The notes under the pieces: generated by a model
The model's input: only the letters and a program-made list of their open reading frames with translations
The model's database searches: none
What the model was told of the DNA's origin: nothing
Position numbers and translations under genes: made by a program
Source: Bacteroidales bacterium
GTDB taxonomy: Bacteria > Bacteroidota > Bacteroidia > Bacteroidales > P3
Assembly (NCBI GenBank): GCA_016296345.1
Contig: JAEDJL010000010.1
Coordinates: 1 to 47,428, forward strand
DNA length: 47,428 nucleotides
Direction: 5' to 3'
Part shown: positions 1 to 7,613 of the stretch, piece by piece
How the letters are laid out: each line of letters starts with the position of its first letter
Numbering within the stretch: the first letter of the stretch is position 1

Positions 1-280
1 TTTCTGTCGATTTTTCGGGATTTTTACCGCCTTTGACGCAAAAAAATCATCATTTTGACCGCCAAAAAACACCATTTTGACACAAAATTTGCTCGAAAAA
101 CAGGACGTCATAGGGCGATATAGGACGTCCTATTGTTGGTTCTAAGACCTGCTATATTGGTTCGGGTGAAATAGAATGGCAAAAGCGTCCTGTTTTTTGC
201 TCTGATTTTTTCGCTGATTTTGTCCTTGTTTTTTCACCCATTTTTGCACTCAAAAAATCGAACTTTTGATATGCTCGAAA

Positions 281-372
281 AAAGTCGCCGTTTTGGCAAA
301 ATAAATCGGCGTTTTGTTCGACTAAAACAGCGTTTTATTTTCGCAATTCGGCGTTTTGACAGGACTATTTTG
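281..372. repeat. Family B array B1: 21-bp tandem dyad repeat
   Basis: Four CGTTTT cores start at 289, 310, 331 and 352, exactly 21 bp apart. Each is part of a degenerate AAAACGSCGTTTT-like dyad followed by about 8 variable bases. The array lies just past the end of the nqr operon. Confidence 0.8.
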
Positions 373-378
373 TCGAGA

Positions 379-416
379 CAAAAAAAGAGCGTCTCGAAAT
401 GCTTTCCGAAACGCTC
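379..416 (-). terminator. Intrinsic terminator of the nqr operon
   Basis: On the minus strand, 20 bases after the nqrF stop, GAGCGTTTCG pairs with CGAGACGCTC (10 bp with one G-T wobble, 10-nt loop) and is followed by a run of seven T. This is a standard rho-independent terminator placed to end the six-gene operon. Confidence 0.88.
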
Positions 417-435
417 TGTGTCAAACAACATTTAT

Positions 436-1674
436 TTAGCTTCCGAAGTTGTCGTACATGATGTTTTCAGGCGGTACGCCCAACGAATCCAACATTTTCA
501 ACACTGCTGCTATCATTGGCGGCGGTCCGCAAAGGTAGTACTCGATTTCTTCGGGTTCTTTGTGGTCTTTGAGGTAGTTGTTGTAGATTACATCGTGAAT
601 AAAGCCCGTGTAGCCTTTCCAATCGTCGGTAGGGTCAGGTGCCGAAAGGGCTATGTTGTAGGTGAAGTTAGGGTTTTGTTGTGCTATTTCTTCAAATTCA
701 TCGACGTAGAAGAGGTCTTTGATTGCTCTTGCTCCATACCAGAACGATGCCTTGCGGGTTGTGTGGTGGGTCTTGAACAAATCGAAGATGTGCGAACGCA
801 TCGGTGCCATTCCTACGCCTCCTCCTATGAACATCATCTCTTTGTCGGTGTCTTTGATGAAGAATTCGCCGTATGGTCCCGAGATTGTTACCTTGTCTCC
901 GGGCTTTAACGACCATATATATGAGGAACAAACTCCCGGATTGACCTTTGCCCAGCCTCCATGCTCTCTGTCCAAAGGCGGTGTGGCGATACGGACGTTC
1001 AACATTATGATATTGTTTTCCGCAGGGTGGTTTGCCATCGAATAGGCTCTGAAACATGGTTCGGGATTTTTCATCACCAAGTCCCAAACTTTGAACTTAT
1101 CCCAGTCGGAATGGTACTTAGGGTCGATGTCCATGTCTTTGTAGTTGATTGTGCAGGCAGGTACGTCGATTTGTATGTAGCCTCCGCTTCGGAAGTTGAG
1201 GGTTTCGCCTTCGGGAAGTTTGACTACAAATTGTTTGATGAAGGTTGCAACGTTGTTGTTGCTCAATACCTCGCATTCCCACTTCTTGATGCCGAAGATT
1301 TCTTCGGGTATTTGTATCTTCATGTTCTCTTTTACCTTGACCTGACAGCCCAAACGGTAGTGTTCTTGTTGTTGTTTTCTCGAAAAGTGGGGCTTTTCGG
1401 TCGGTAACATCTCTCCTCCGCCTTCCAAGACTTTACATTTACACATTCCGCAGGTGCCTTGTCCTCCGCAAGCCGAGGGTAAAAAGACTTTTTCGGCTGC
1501 AAGGGTTGCCAATATGGACGAACCGCTTTCTACTTCCAATTCTTTTTTGTCGTTGATGTTGATTTTGACTTTTCCTTGGGGAACTAACTTCTTTCGAGCG
1601 AAGAGAAGTATAGCCACCAAGAGCAATACGACTATCAAAAACACCAACACGCTTACTATTACTATCTTTCCCAT
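436..1674 (-). CDS. nqrF: Na+-translocating NADH:quinone reductase subunit F
   Basis: Entry subunit of the Na+-NQR complex. It oxidises NADH on the cytoplasmic side and passes electrons through FAD and a [2Fe-2S] cluster. Residues 4-25 form one membrane anchor. A ferredoxin domain follows with ligands C69, C75, C78 and C110, then a ferredoxin-reductase fold with the FAD motif RAYS (209-212) and the nucleotide-binding GGGVGMAP. At 412 aa it is full length, and the cysteine and RxYS positions are within one residue of those I recall for the Vibrio protein. It is the last gene of nqrABCDEF, 14 bp after nqrE, and is followed by a terminator. Confidence 0.97.
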   Translation of the reverse strand: MGKIVIVSVLVFLIVVLLLVAILLFARKKLVPQGKVKININDKKELEVESGSSILATLAAEKVFLPSACGGQGTCGMCKCKVLEGGGEMLPTEKPHFSRKQQQEHYRLGCQVKVKENMKIQIPEEIFGIKKWECEVLSNNNVATFIKQFVVKLPEGETLNFRSGGYIQIDVPACTINYKDMDIDPKYHSDWDKFKVWDLVMKNPEPCFRAYSMANHPAENNIIMLNVRIATPPLDREHGGWAKVNPGVCSSYIWSLKPGDKVTISGPYGEFFIKDTDKEMMFIGGGVGMAPMRSHIFDLFKTHHTTRKASFWYGARAIKDLFYVDEFEEIAQQNPNFTYNIALSAPDPTDDWKGYTGFIHDVIYNNYLKDHKEPEEIEYYLCGPPPMIAAVLKMLDSLGVPPENIMYDNFGS

Positions 1675-1688
1675 CTGTTTTTTCTCCT

Positions 1689-2306
1689 TTATAGTTTTAT
1701 TCCGAGGAAGCTCATGAACGCTATTGCCATAAGTCCCGTGATTATAAATGTAATTCCAAGTCCTTTAAGAGGGGCAGGAACGTGTGAATATCTTATCTTC
1801 TCTCTGATGGCTGCAAGTGAAACGATTGCAAGCAGCCAACCTATTCCGCTGCCTGCTGCAAACGATACGACTTCTCCCACATTGGCATAGTCTCTTTCTT
1901 GCATGAAAAGCGAAGCTCCGAGTATTGCACAGTTTACTGCTATCAAAGGAAGGAAGATTCCCAACTGGCTGTATAGCGAAGGCGAGACTTTTTCGATGAA
2001 CATCTCGACTAACTGAACGATTGCGGCAACCACTGCTATGAAAAAGATGTAACTCAAAAAGCTTAAATCGACATCTTTGAAAGAATCGCTCAACCACACC
2101 AACGCTCCTTCTGCCAAAATGTATTTGTTTATCAAATAGTTTACGGGAACGGTTATGATAAGCACAAAAGCGACCGCCAATCCCAAGCCCATAGAGGTTT
2201 TTACCGTCTTTGAAACGGCAAGGTATGAACACATTCCGAGGAAGAATGCGAACACCATGTTGTCTATGAAAATCGACTTTACAAATATGTTTATTATCTC
2301 TTGCAT
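1689..2306 (-). CDS. nqrE: Na+-NQR subunit E
   Basis: Integral membrane subunit of Na+-NQR (205 aa, about six helices), belonging to the NqrDE/RnfAE family. Together with NqrD it holds an intramembrane iron centre that carries electrons across the membrane. The two expected half-helix cysteines are present: C26 in LGMCSYL and C126 in AVNCAILG. The start codon at 2306 gives the normal family length. It lies 24 bp after nqrD and 14 bp before nqrF, so it is cotranscribed. Confidence 0.96.
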   Translation of the reverse strand: MQEIINIFVKSIFIDNMVFAFFLGMCSYLAVSKTVKTSMGLGLAVAFVLIITVPVNYLINKYILAEGALVWLSDSFKDVDLSFLSYIFFIAVVAAIVQLVEMFIEKVSPSLYSQLGIFLPLIAVNCAILGASLFMQERDYANVGEVVSFAAGSGIGWLLAIVSLAAIREKIRYSHVPAPLKGLGITFIITGLMAIAFMSFLGIKL

Positions 2307-2330
2307 ATTCTTGTGATTTTTCTGTGTTAA

Positions 2331-2948
2331 TTACTTCTCACAAAGGTCTTTGTTCCGACTTCTGTGAACCCATATTATGATACCTACGATTATCAGTGCC
2401 ATAGGTGGCATTATCATAAGACCGTTGTTTTCATATCCTATGTTATAGAGGGCTTGCGGTATGATTTGACAGCCCCATAGTGTGCCTGAACCAAACAACT
2501 CTCTGATAAATCCCATGGTTATCAATATAAATGCGTATCCCAAGCCGTTGCCTATGCCGTCGAGGAAAGAAACTCCGGGTTTGTGGCTCATTGCAAAGGC
2601 TTCCAAACGTCCCATTACGATGCAGTTGGTGATTATCAGACCGACAAAAACCGACAGTTGCTTGCTTACCTCATATACAAAGGCTTTCAAAACTTGATCG
2701 ACAAGGATTACCATCATTGAAACGATGACCAACTGTACGATAATCCTGATTCTTGGCGGTATTGTGTTTCTCAAAAGTGAGACTACGACGTTTGACAATG
2801 CCACAACGACTGTTACTGAAAGTGCCATGACAACCGCAGGTTTCAACTGTGCGGTTACTGCCAAGGCAGAGCAGATTCCCAACACCTGAACGGTAATCGG
2901 GTTTTCCTTACTTAGAGGATTTTTTATTAGTTTCAAATTATTTGCCAT
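2331..2948 (-). CDS. nqrD: Na+-NQR subunit D
   Basis: Integral membrane partner of NqrE (205 aa). The cysteines that ligate the shared iron centre are visible as C26 (LGICSAL) and C109 (ITNCIVMG), each in the inverted-repeat half helix typical of the family. The 5' end overlaps the 3' end of nqrC by 11 bp, which suggests translational coupling. No start other than 2948 is needed, because MANNLKLIKNPL matches the usual short N-terminus of this subunit. Confidence 0.96.
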   Translation of the reverse strand: MANNLKLIKNPLSKENPITVQVLGICSALAVTAQLKPAVVMALSVTVVVALSNVVVSLLRNTIPPRIRIIVQLVIVSMMVILVDQVLKAFVYEVSKQLSVFVGLIITNCIVMGRLEAFAMSHKPGVSFLDGIGNGLGYAFILITMGFIRELFGSGTLWGCQIIPQALYNIGYENNGLMIMPPMALIIVGIIIWVHRSRNKDLCEK

Positions 2949-3678
2949 TGCTATCAGTTTTTATGGTTTCAAAGTACTTGATGTATAATCCTAAGCAGTC
3001 TTTTATCATGTTGGATACTCCTGTTGAAGTGATAGTTGCTCCCGAAATGGCATCGACTTGGTATTTGTCTTGCTTGTCTGCTCTTTTCTTTACTTGCAAT
3101 TTCACTTGAGAGCCTTCAAAGACTTGCTTTCCCTTAAATTGGTTTTGGAATTTTTCGGTTGTAATCTCGGCTCCAAGTCCCGGAGTTTCGCTTTTGTGTC
3201 CGAAATTGACGCCTACAACGGTCGAAAGGTCATCATCTACCGCCATATAGCCCCATATTCCTCCCCAAAGCCCTGCTCCCGAAACAGGAACGACATAGTT
3301 CTTCTTGCCATCTTTGTTGCAGACAAACACAGGCAAAGATGCCGAGCGGTCATTGTTCTTTACCTTTTGCAATTCTTTCTTCATGTCGGCTTTGAATGGT
3401 CTTTCGCTGCCTTTGGTCTGCTTTTGGTCGATGTAGCTGCTTACTATTTCACCCTCAGAGTTCACTCCGTATTCTTCGGTGAAGTATTTGTTGTACAATT
3501 CTTCCGCATTATTTGTTTCGGAGGCTATTCCGACAGAAGAAAGCAGCTGTTGCATTTTCTCGACCTCTTGATTTTTTTGTTGGAATGGCTTTAACACCAC
3601 TGCCGCTATTGACAATATGGAAGCCGCAACAACAACAAGTATGGTCGAGTAAACAAATATATACTTATTACTGAACAT
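2938..3678 (-). CDS. nqrC: Na+-NQR subunit C (covalent FMN)
   Basis: NqrC carries a covalently bound FMN on the periplasmic side of the complex. The protein (246 aa) has one N-terminal membrane helix (about 7-29), a periplasmic domain and the flavinylation motif SGATIT near the C-terminus, with T215 as the attachment threonine. FMN attachment normally needs ApbE, which is not encoded in this window. It sits 20 bp after nqrB and overlaps nqrD by 11 bp. Confidence 0.96.
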   Translation of the reverse strand: MFSNKYIFVYSTILVVVAASILSIAAVVLKPFQQKNQEVEKMQQLLSSVGIASETNNAEELYNKYFTEEYGVNSEGEIVSSYIDQKQTKGSERPFKADMKKELQKVKNNDRSASLPVFVCNKDGKKNYVVPVSGAGLWGGIWGYMAVDDDLSTVVGVNFGHKSETPGLGAEITTEKFQNQFKGKQVFEGSQVKLQVKKRADKQDKYQVDAISGATITSTGVSNMIKDCLGLYIKYFETIKTDSNGK

Positions 3679-3698
3679 CTCTATTTTCGTTTTTGAGG

Positions 3699-4862
3699 TT
3701 AATTATTCTTAGTCAAAACTTTAGCTCTTTTTGCTCTCCTTTTGATATTTGCTTCGACCACATAGTAGTCAATCAAAGGAGCAAACACATTCAAAAGAAG
3801 AATAGAAAGCATCATGCCTTCGGGATATGCAGGATTGACAACTCGTATCAACACTGCCATTATTCCTATCAACGCTCCATATATGTACTTTCCTGTGTTG
3901 GTTTGAGCTGCCGTTACCGGATCTGTTGCCATAAAGACAGCACCAAACATAAATCCTCCGATGAGAAAGTGTTCGTAGAAAGGCATTTGCATATATGGTG
4001 TTGCACCTATAAGATTGAACACAACACCCATTGCTGCTCCTCCTGCAAATACTGAAAGCATTACTCTCCATGAGGCAACGCCCGTAACAAGAAGAAGTAT
4101 CGCTCCGAGCAAAATTGCAACAACAGAAGTTTCTCCCACACTTCCGGGAACAAATCCCAAAAACATATCAAGCATCGAGGCATGTGGGGCTGTTGCTCCT
4201 GCCAACATTTCTCCAAGAGGGGTTGCTCCCGAAATGGCATCGCCTTGTTCTGCTATCCAAACGCTGTCTCCCGACATCTTTGAGGGATAAGAGAAGAACA
4301 AAAACGCTCTTGCCACCAATGCAGGGTTGAGAAAATTGTATCCTGTGCCACCAAAAACTTCCTTTCCGATGATTACGGCAAACGCAACGGCTATTGCCAA
4401 CTGCCACAAGGGAACATCGGGAGGGCAGATGAGAGGAATGAGCATTCCCGTAACGAAATAACCTTCGCTTACTTCATGTTTGCGAACTTGTGCGAAGATA
4501 CACTCAATTCCCAAGCCGACAATGTAGCTCACAAGTATCATCGGCAAGACTTGAAGGAAGCCATACCAAAAGTTTCCCCAGAAGTTTTCGCAGTATGAGC
4601 TGACTTCTCCCAACGAAAGGTAGTGTTGATAACCTATGTTGTACATTCCGAACAACAAAGCAGGGATTAAAGCTATCACAACGGTGAACATTGTTCGCTT
4701 GTTATCGACTGCGTCTCTTATGTGGCAGCCGCTTGTGGTTGTTGTTTCGGGTGTCAAAAAGAATGTGTCCATTGCATCAAACAAAGAGTGGAAAGCATAC
4801 AACTTGCCGCCTTCTTCAAAGCTCGGACGCATATTATCCAAAATATTCTTTATCCATTTCAT
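3699..4862 (-). CDS. nqrB: Na+-NQR subunit B (covalent FMN, riboflavin site)
   Basis: Main membrane subunit of Na+-NQR (387 aa, multiple helices), containing part of the sodium path and a covalent FMN. The flavinylation motif SGAT is at residues 211-214, with T214 the expected attachment site. The ATGA overlap with the nqrA stop (4 bp) shows translational coupling. The C-terminus is basic (RRAKRAK), as expected for a cytoplasmic tail. No key residue looks lost. Confidence 0.96.
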   Translation of the reverse strand: MKWIKNILDNMRPSFEEGGKLYAFHSLFDAMDTFFLTPETTTTSGCHIRDAVDNKRTMFTVVIALIPALLFGMYNIGYQHYLSLGEVSSYCENFWGNFWYGFLQVLPMILVSYIVGLGIECIFAQVRKHEVSEGYFVTGMLIPLICPPDVPLWQLAIAVAFAVIIGKEVFGGTGYNFLNPALVARAFLFFSYPSKMSGDSVWIAEQGDAISGATPLGEMLAGATAPHASMLDMFLGFVPGSVGETSVVAILLGAILLLVTGVASWRVMLSVFAGGAAMGVVFNLIGATPYMQMPFYEHFLIGGFMFGAVFMATDPVTAAQTNTGKYIYGALIGIMAVLIRVVNPAYPEGMMLSILLLNVFAPLIDYYVVEANIKRRAKRAKVLTKNN

Positions 4863-6223
4863 TCGCCCATCTCCTTTCTCATTAAGTCAAGACCTTGTTT
4901 TATGATTGCCTGAATGTTGGTTTTTGAAGAATCTACCAACTCGCAAAGTGCGAAATCTTCAGGATCTACTTCGTAAATGCCGAGTTGTTCCATCAAATCT
5001 ATGTCTCCTATTGCACAAGCCTTGATAAGCTGCATAGGATAGATGTCCATGGGAAATACTTTCTCAAACTCTCCCGTAAAGACCAAAGGTCGCTCTCCTC
5101 CATTGAGGTTTGTATCGACGCTGTAAGTCTTGTTACAAGAGCAGTTCTTCATAAATCCCGACAAGAAAGTGCGAGACACACTGAAACGATTGAAGCCCGG
5201 AGCCAACCAACCGAACAAACGTCTCTCCTTTCCTTCTCTTATCACCGTTATTTGGTTGTCATAGTACGACAAAAAGCCGTCTCTTTCGATTTTTGTTCCC
5301 GTAAGAACATTACCGCTTATGAAACGGAGGGTGTTTGATGTTACATTATTATATATGATTGAAGAAATGTTTGCTCCTCTCTTGATTTTGTAATATTGAG
5401 GGTGCGAAACTTCTTCGCCTGTCAAGGCAATAATTCTGTCAGTTATGTATCTGCCTTCGAGAAACAGCTTTCCGATAACAGCTAAGTCCTGAGCGTCCAA
5501 GTACCATATCTTTTCGCCCTTGTTAATCGGGTCAAGTTTTTCTACTTGTACCGATACGTTGCCGCAAGGGTGCTTTCCCTCAAAGGTGTTTATCTGAACG
5601 TTCTCCAATTTGAGCAATTCGTCGGTGCGACTTATCGAAGAGTGAACATTCACATGAACTTTTCCGTCGGTAAGTTTTCGCAAAGCATCTACACCAACCT
5701 GCATTGCTGCCCTTTCTCCTTGTAACAATATGGAATAGTCGGGAGCAAGCGGAGCAGAACTGAAACCTGTAACGATAATGCACTTGGGTGTCGTGTCAGG
5801 GTCGGGAATAACCGAATAGGGTCTTTGACGAAGTACCGTCCAAACCCCCGAAGCAAGCATTTTTTCTTTGACTTGCTCCCGGCTCATGCCGCTCAAACTC
5901 TCCTTTGAGAAGTCTTCGTACTCGTTTTGTCCGTCGGGAACAATCCTGATTGCGTTAATAACTCTCTTTTCTCCTCTTTCGACAGCTGTAATCGTGCCAC
6001 TTACGGGAGAAGTAAACATAAGGCGTTCCTTGCCTTTTGCATAGAAGACAGGCGTTCCTGCCTTCACCTTGTCGCCTTGCTCAACCAACATCTTGGGAGT
6101 GAGACCGACAAAGTCCTTAGGCTTGATGGCATATTCGCCAACTGCCGTTTCCACAACCTCGGGCTTGGCTTTGCCTGTCAGAGGCACGTCCAAACCTTTG
6201 GAAATCTTTATTGCTTTCGACAT
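4859..6223 (-). CDS. nqrA: Na+-NQR subunit A
   Basis: Soluble cytoplasmic subunit of Na+-NQR (454 aa), first gene of the operon, implicated in ubiquinone-site architecture. The start MSKAIKISKGLDVPL at 6223 fits the family. The N-terminal region contains the biotinyl/Rnf-like segment (VEQGDKVKAGTPVFYAK) typical of NqrA and RnfC. A candidate promoter lies about 50 bp upstream at 6273-6280. The whole operon is compact, with gaps from -11 to 24 bp. Confidence 0.95.
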   Translation of the reverse strand: MSKAIKISKGLDVPLTGKAKPEVVETAVGEYAIKPKDFVGLTPKMLVEQGDKVKAGTPVFYAKGKERLMFTSPVSGTITAVERGEKRVINAIRIVPDGQNEYEDFSKESLSGMSREQVKEKMLASGVWTVLRQRPYSVIPDPDTTPKCIIVTGFSSAPLAPDYSILLQGERAAMQVGVDALRKLTDGKVHVNVHSSISRTDELLKLENVQINTFEGKHPCGNVSVQVEKLDPINKGEKIWYLDAQDLAVIGKLFLEGRYITDRIIALTGEEVSHPQYYKIKRGANISSIIYNNVTSNTLRFISGNVLTGTKIERDGFLSYYDNQITVIREGKERRLFGWLAPGFNRFSVSRTFLSGFMKNCSCNKTYSVDTNLNGGERPLVFTGEFEKVFPMDIYPMQLIKACAIGDIDLMEQLGIYEVDPEDFALCELVDSSKTNIQAIIKQGLDLMRKEMGE

Positions 6224-6272
6224 AGCTTTGTCCTATTTTTACTTTTAATGTTAATTCGTCTAAAAGAATTGG

Positions 6273-6306
6273 CAAAGTTACGACTATTTCCCGAATAAGC
6301 AGCAAT
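6273..6306 (-). promoter_or_regulatory. Candidate promoter of nqrABCDEF
   Basis: On the minus strand TAACTTTG (6273-6280) matches the Bacteroidota -7 box TAnnTTTG. TTGATTG-type sequence lies about 20 bp upstream at the expected -33 position. The predicted start gives a leader of about 40 nt before nqrA. Confidence 0.5.
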
Positions 6307-6440
6307 CAAGTCCTCAAATCTTGCTCTCAAAGCCTCTTTCGGGTGAAAGAGGTCGTCAATTTGTCTTTGCAAAAACAGCAAAAACGCAACATTGTTTCCA
6401 CATTTTGAAACAAAAAATCCAAGATTGCAAAAAGAAAAAA

Positions 6441-6600
6441 GGATTATCAACTTACTTCTACGATTGATAATCGGATTATCTTGCCATGATAATGGTATTA
6501 TCTTGTCGTGATAATGGTATTATCTTGCCAAGATAATCAGATTATCATGCGGTGATAATATGATTATCAAGCTGAAAAAATTTTGATAATCCGATTATCA
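6441..6600 (+). repeat. Family A array A1: 22-bp periodic GATAATnnnATTATC dyads
   Basis: Six 15-bp dyads GATAATnnnATTATC start at 6466, 6488, 6510, 6532, 6554 and 6585. Steps are 22,22,22,22 and then 31 bp; the longer step spans the 16-nt tract AAGCTGAAAAAATTTT. Centres are CGG, GGT, GGT, CAG, ATG and CCG, while every arm is exact. A half-site (GGATTATCAA) lies 25 bp before the first unit. The array sits between two divergent promoters. Confidence 0.93.
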
Positions 6601-6671
6601 GCCGTCAGAAGTGCGAAAAAACCGCAAAAAATAGAAGAAAACCCAAACCAAAAACAGCGTCTTATTTTCGG

Positions 6672-6701
6672 TTTGTTTTAAGCGGATTTTCCATATCTTT
6701 G
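6672..6701 (+). promoter_or_regulatory. Promoter of the acyltransferase gene
   Basis: TTTG (6672-6675), an 18-bp spacer and TATCTTTG (6694-6701) match the Bacteroidota -33/-7 consensus. The predicted start is only about 10-15 nt before ATG 6717/6723. A TTG start at 6699 would lie inside the -7 box and is excluded. Confidence 0.65.
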
Positions 6702-6716
6702 CAAACCGAAAAACAA

Positions 6717-7613
6717 ATGCCTATGTCAGTTGTTGCAAGCTACTTGTTATTTTATTGCATTCTCATTCCGCTTTCGATTTTGCCGATGAGGGTGCTTTAT
6801 TTTCTTTCGGACATATTGTGTTTTGTGCTGAAAGATGTGGTGAAGTACCGCAAAAAGGTGATAGTTTCAAACCTCAAAAACTCCTTTCCTCAAAAAAGCG
6901 AAGCCGAAATTCGTTCTCTTACAAGCAAATACTATCAACACCTGTCGGATTTGCTTGTCGAGGCTGCAAAGATGCTGACCATTTCAAAAAAAGAGCTTCT
7001 CAAACGATACAAATGCCTCAATGCCGACATTCTTCTCCCATATTACAATGAGAAAAAGAGCATTATTCTTGCCTCTGCCCACTATAATAATTGGGAATAC
7101 ATGGTTGCAAGTCTCGATATGCAGATTGCCCACCACGGAATAGGAGTTGGAAAACGCATGAGCAACAAAACCTTCGAGCGATTGGCTTTTGCAAAACGTA
7201 CTCGCTACGGAACGGAAGTTTGTTATGCCGACAATGTGCGTCAAGACATGGAAAACCATATTTCAAAAGGCGATGTGTGTGCATATATGTTGCTTTCGGA
7301 CCAAAGTCCCAACGATGTACACAAGTGCTATTGGGCAAATTTCCTCAACCAAAAGACGGCTTTGATTTACGGAGCGGAGTATTTTGCCAAAAAGTACAAC
7401 TATCCCGTTTTCTTTTACAAGGTCGATAAGGTCAAAAGAGGATATTATGAGGTGAGTTTCAGCCTTGTGAGCAATTCTCCTCAACAAACACCATACGGAT
7501 TTGTTGTCGAAAGCATCGCAAAACACACAGAAGATGCCATAAAAGCCGCTCCCCAATTCTGGCTTTGGAGCCACAGACGCTGGAAACTCACTCCCAAAGA
7601 AGAAAATCAGTGA
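6717..7613 (+). CDS. LpxL/HtrB-like lysophospholipid (lipid A) acyltransferase
   Basis: Member of the lysophospholipid acyltransferase family that adds secondary acyl chains to lipid A at the inner membrane. After an N-terminal hydrophobic segment (about 8-35) the catalytic HX4E motif appears as HYNNWE within SAHYNNWEYM, followed by the family-typical SDQSP block. Length (298 aa) is normal. ATG 6717 is chosen because the promoter -7 box ends at 6701; ATG 6723 is equally possible. The 3' end overlaps the convergent polA gene by 7 bp. It could instead be an acyltransferase for another lipid, such as an aminolipid. Confidence 0.85.
   Translation: MPMSVVASYLLFYCILIPLSILPMRVLYFLSDILCFVLKDVVKYRKKVIVSNLKNSFPQKSEAEIRSLTSKYYQHLSDLLVEAAKMLTISKKELLKRYKCLNADILLPYYNEKKSIILASAHYNNWEYMVASLDMQIAHHGIGVGKRMSNKTFERLAFAKRTRYGTEVCYADNVRQDMENHISKGDVCAYMLLSDQSPNDVHKCYWANFLNQKTALIYGAEYFAKKYNYPVFFYKVDKVKRGYYEVSFSLVSNSPQQTPYGFVVESIAKHTEDAIKAAPQFWLWSHRRWKLTPKEENQ

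Larger units (their letters stand above)
1..435. other. Intergenic region downstream of nqrF, repeat-rich
   Basis: No convincing gene. It holds a family B repeat array (281-372), the nqr terminator (379-416), a 12-bp inverted repeat (96-107 with 186-197) that encloses a perfect 12-bp palindrome (121-132), and degenerate CATTTTGAC units near 51 and 73. Open frames here translate the repeat into KRRF-type heptads and are not believed. Confidence 0.7.
6224..6716. other. Divergent intergenic region nqrA / acyltransferase
   Basis: About 490 bp without a gene. It contains the nqr promoter on the left, the family A dyad array in the middle (6441-6600), and the acyltransferase promoter on the right (6672-6701). 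I see no other structure. Confidence 0.7.

Noticed and set aside
234..431. Open frame with repeated KRRF-like heptads
   Set aside because: It is the translation of array B1; 21 bp is seven codons, so any frame through a family B array gives heptad repeats. It also spans the nqr terminator.
220..909. Long plus-strand open frame across the nqrF 3' end
   Set aside because: It runs antisense through the conserved nqrF sequence and the terminator; its product has no recognisable fold.
6441..6600. CRISPR array
   Set aside because: Units are 15-bp dyads with 7-nt spacers, far too short, and there are no cas genes; the same holds for family B.
6699..6716. TTG start adding six residues to the acyltransferase
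   Set aside because: The TTG is part of the TATCTTTG -7 box and would not be transcribed.
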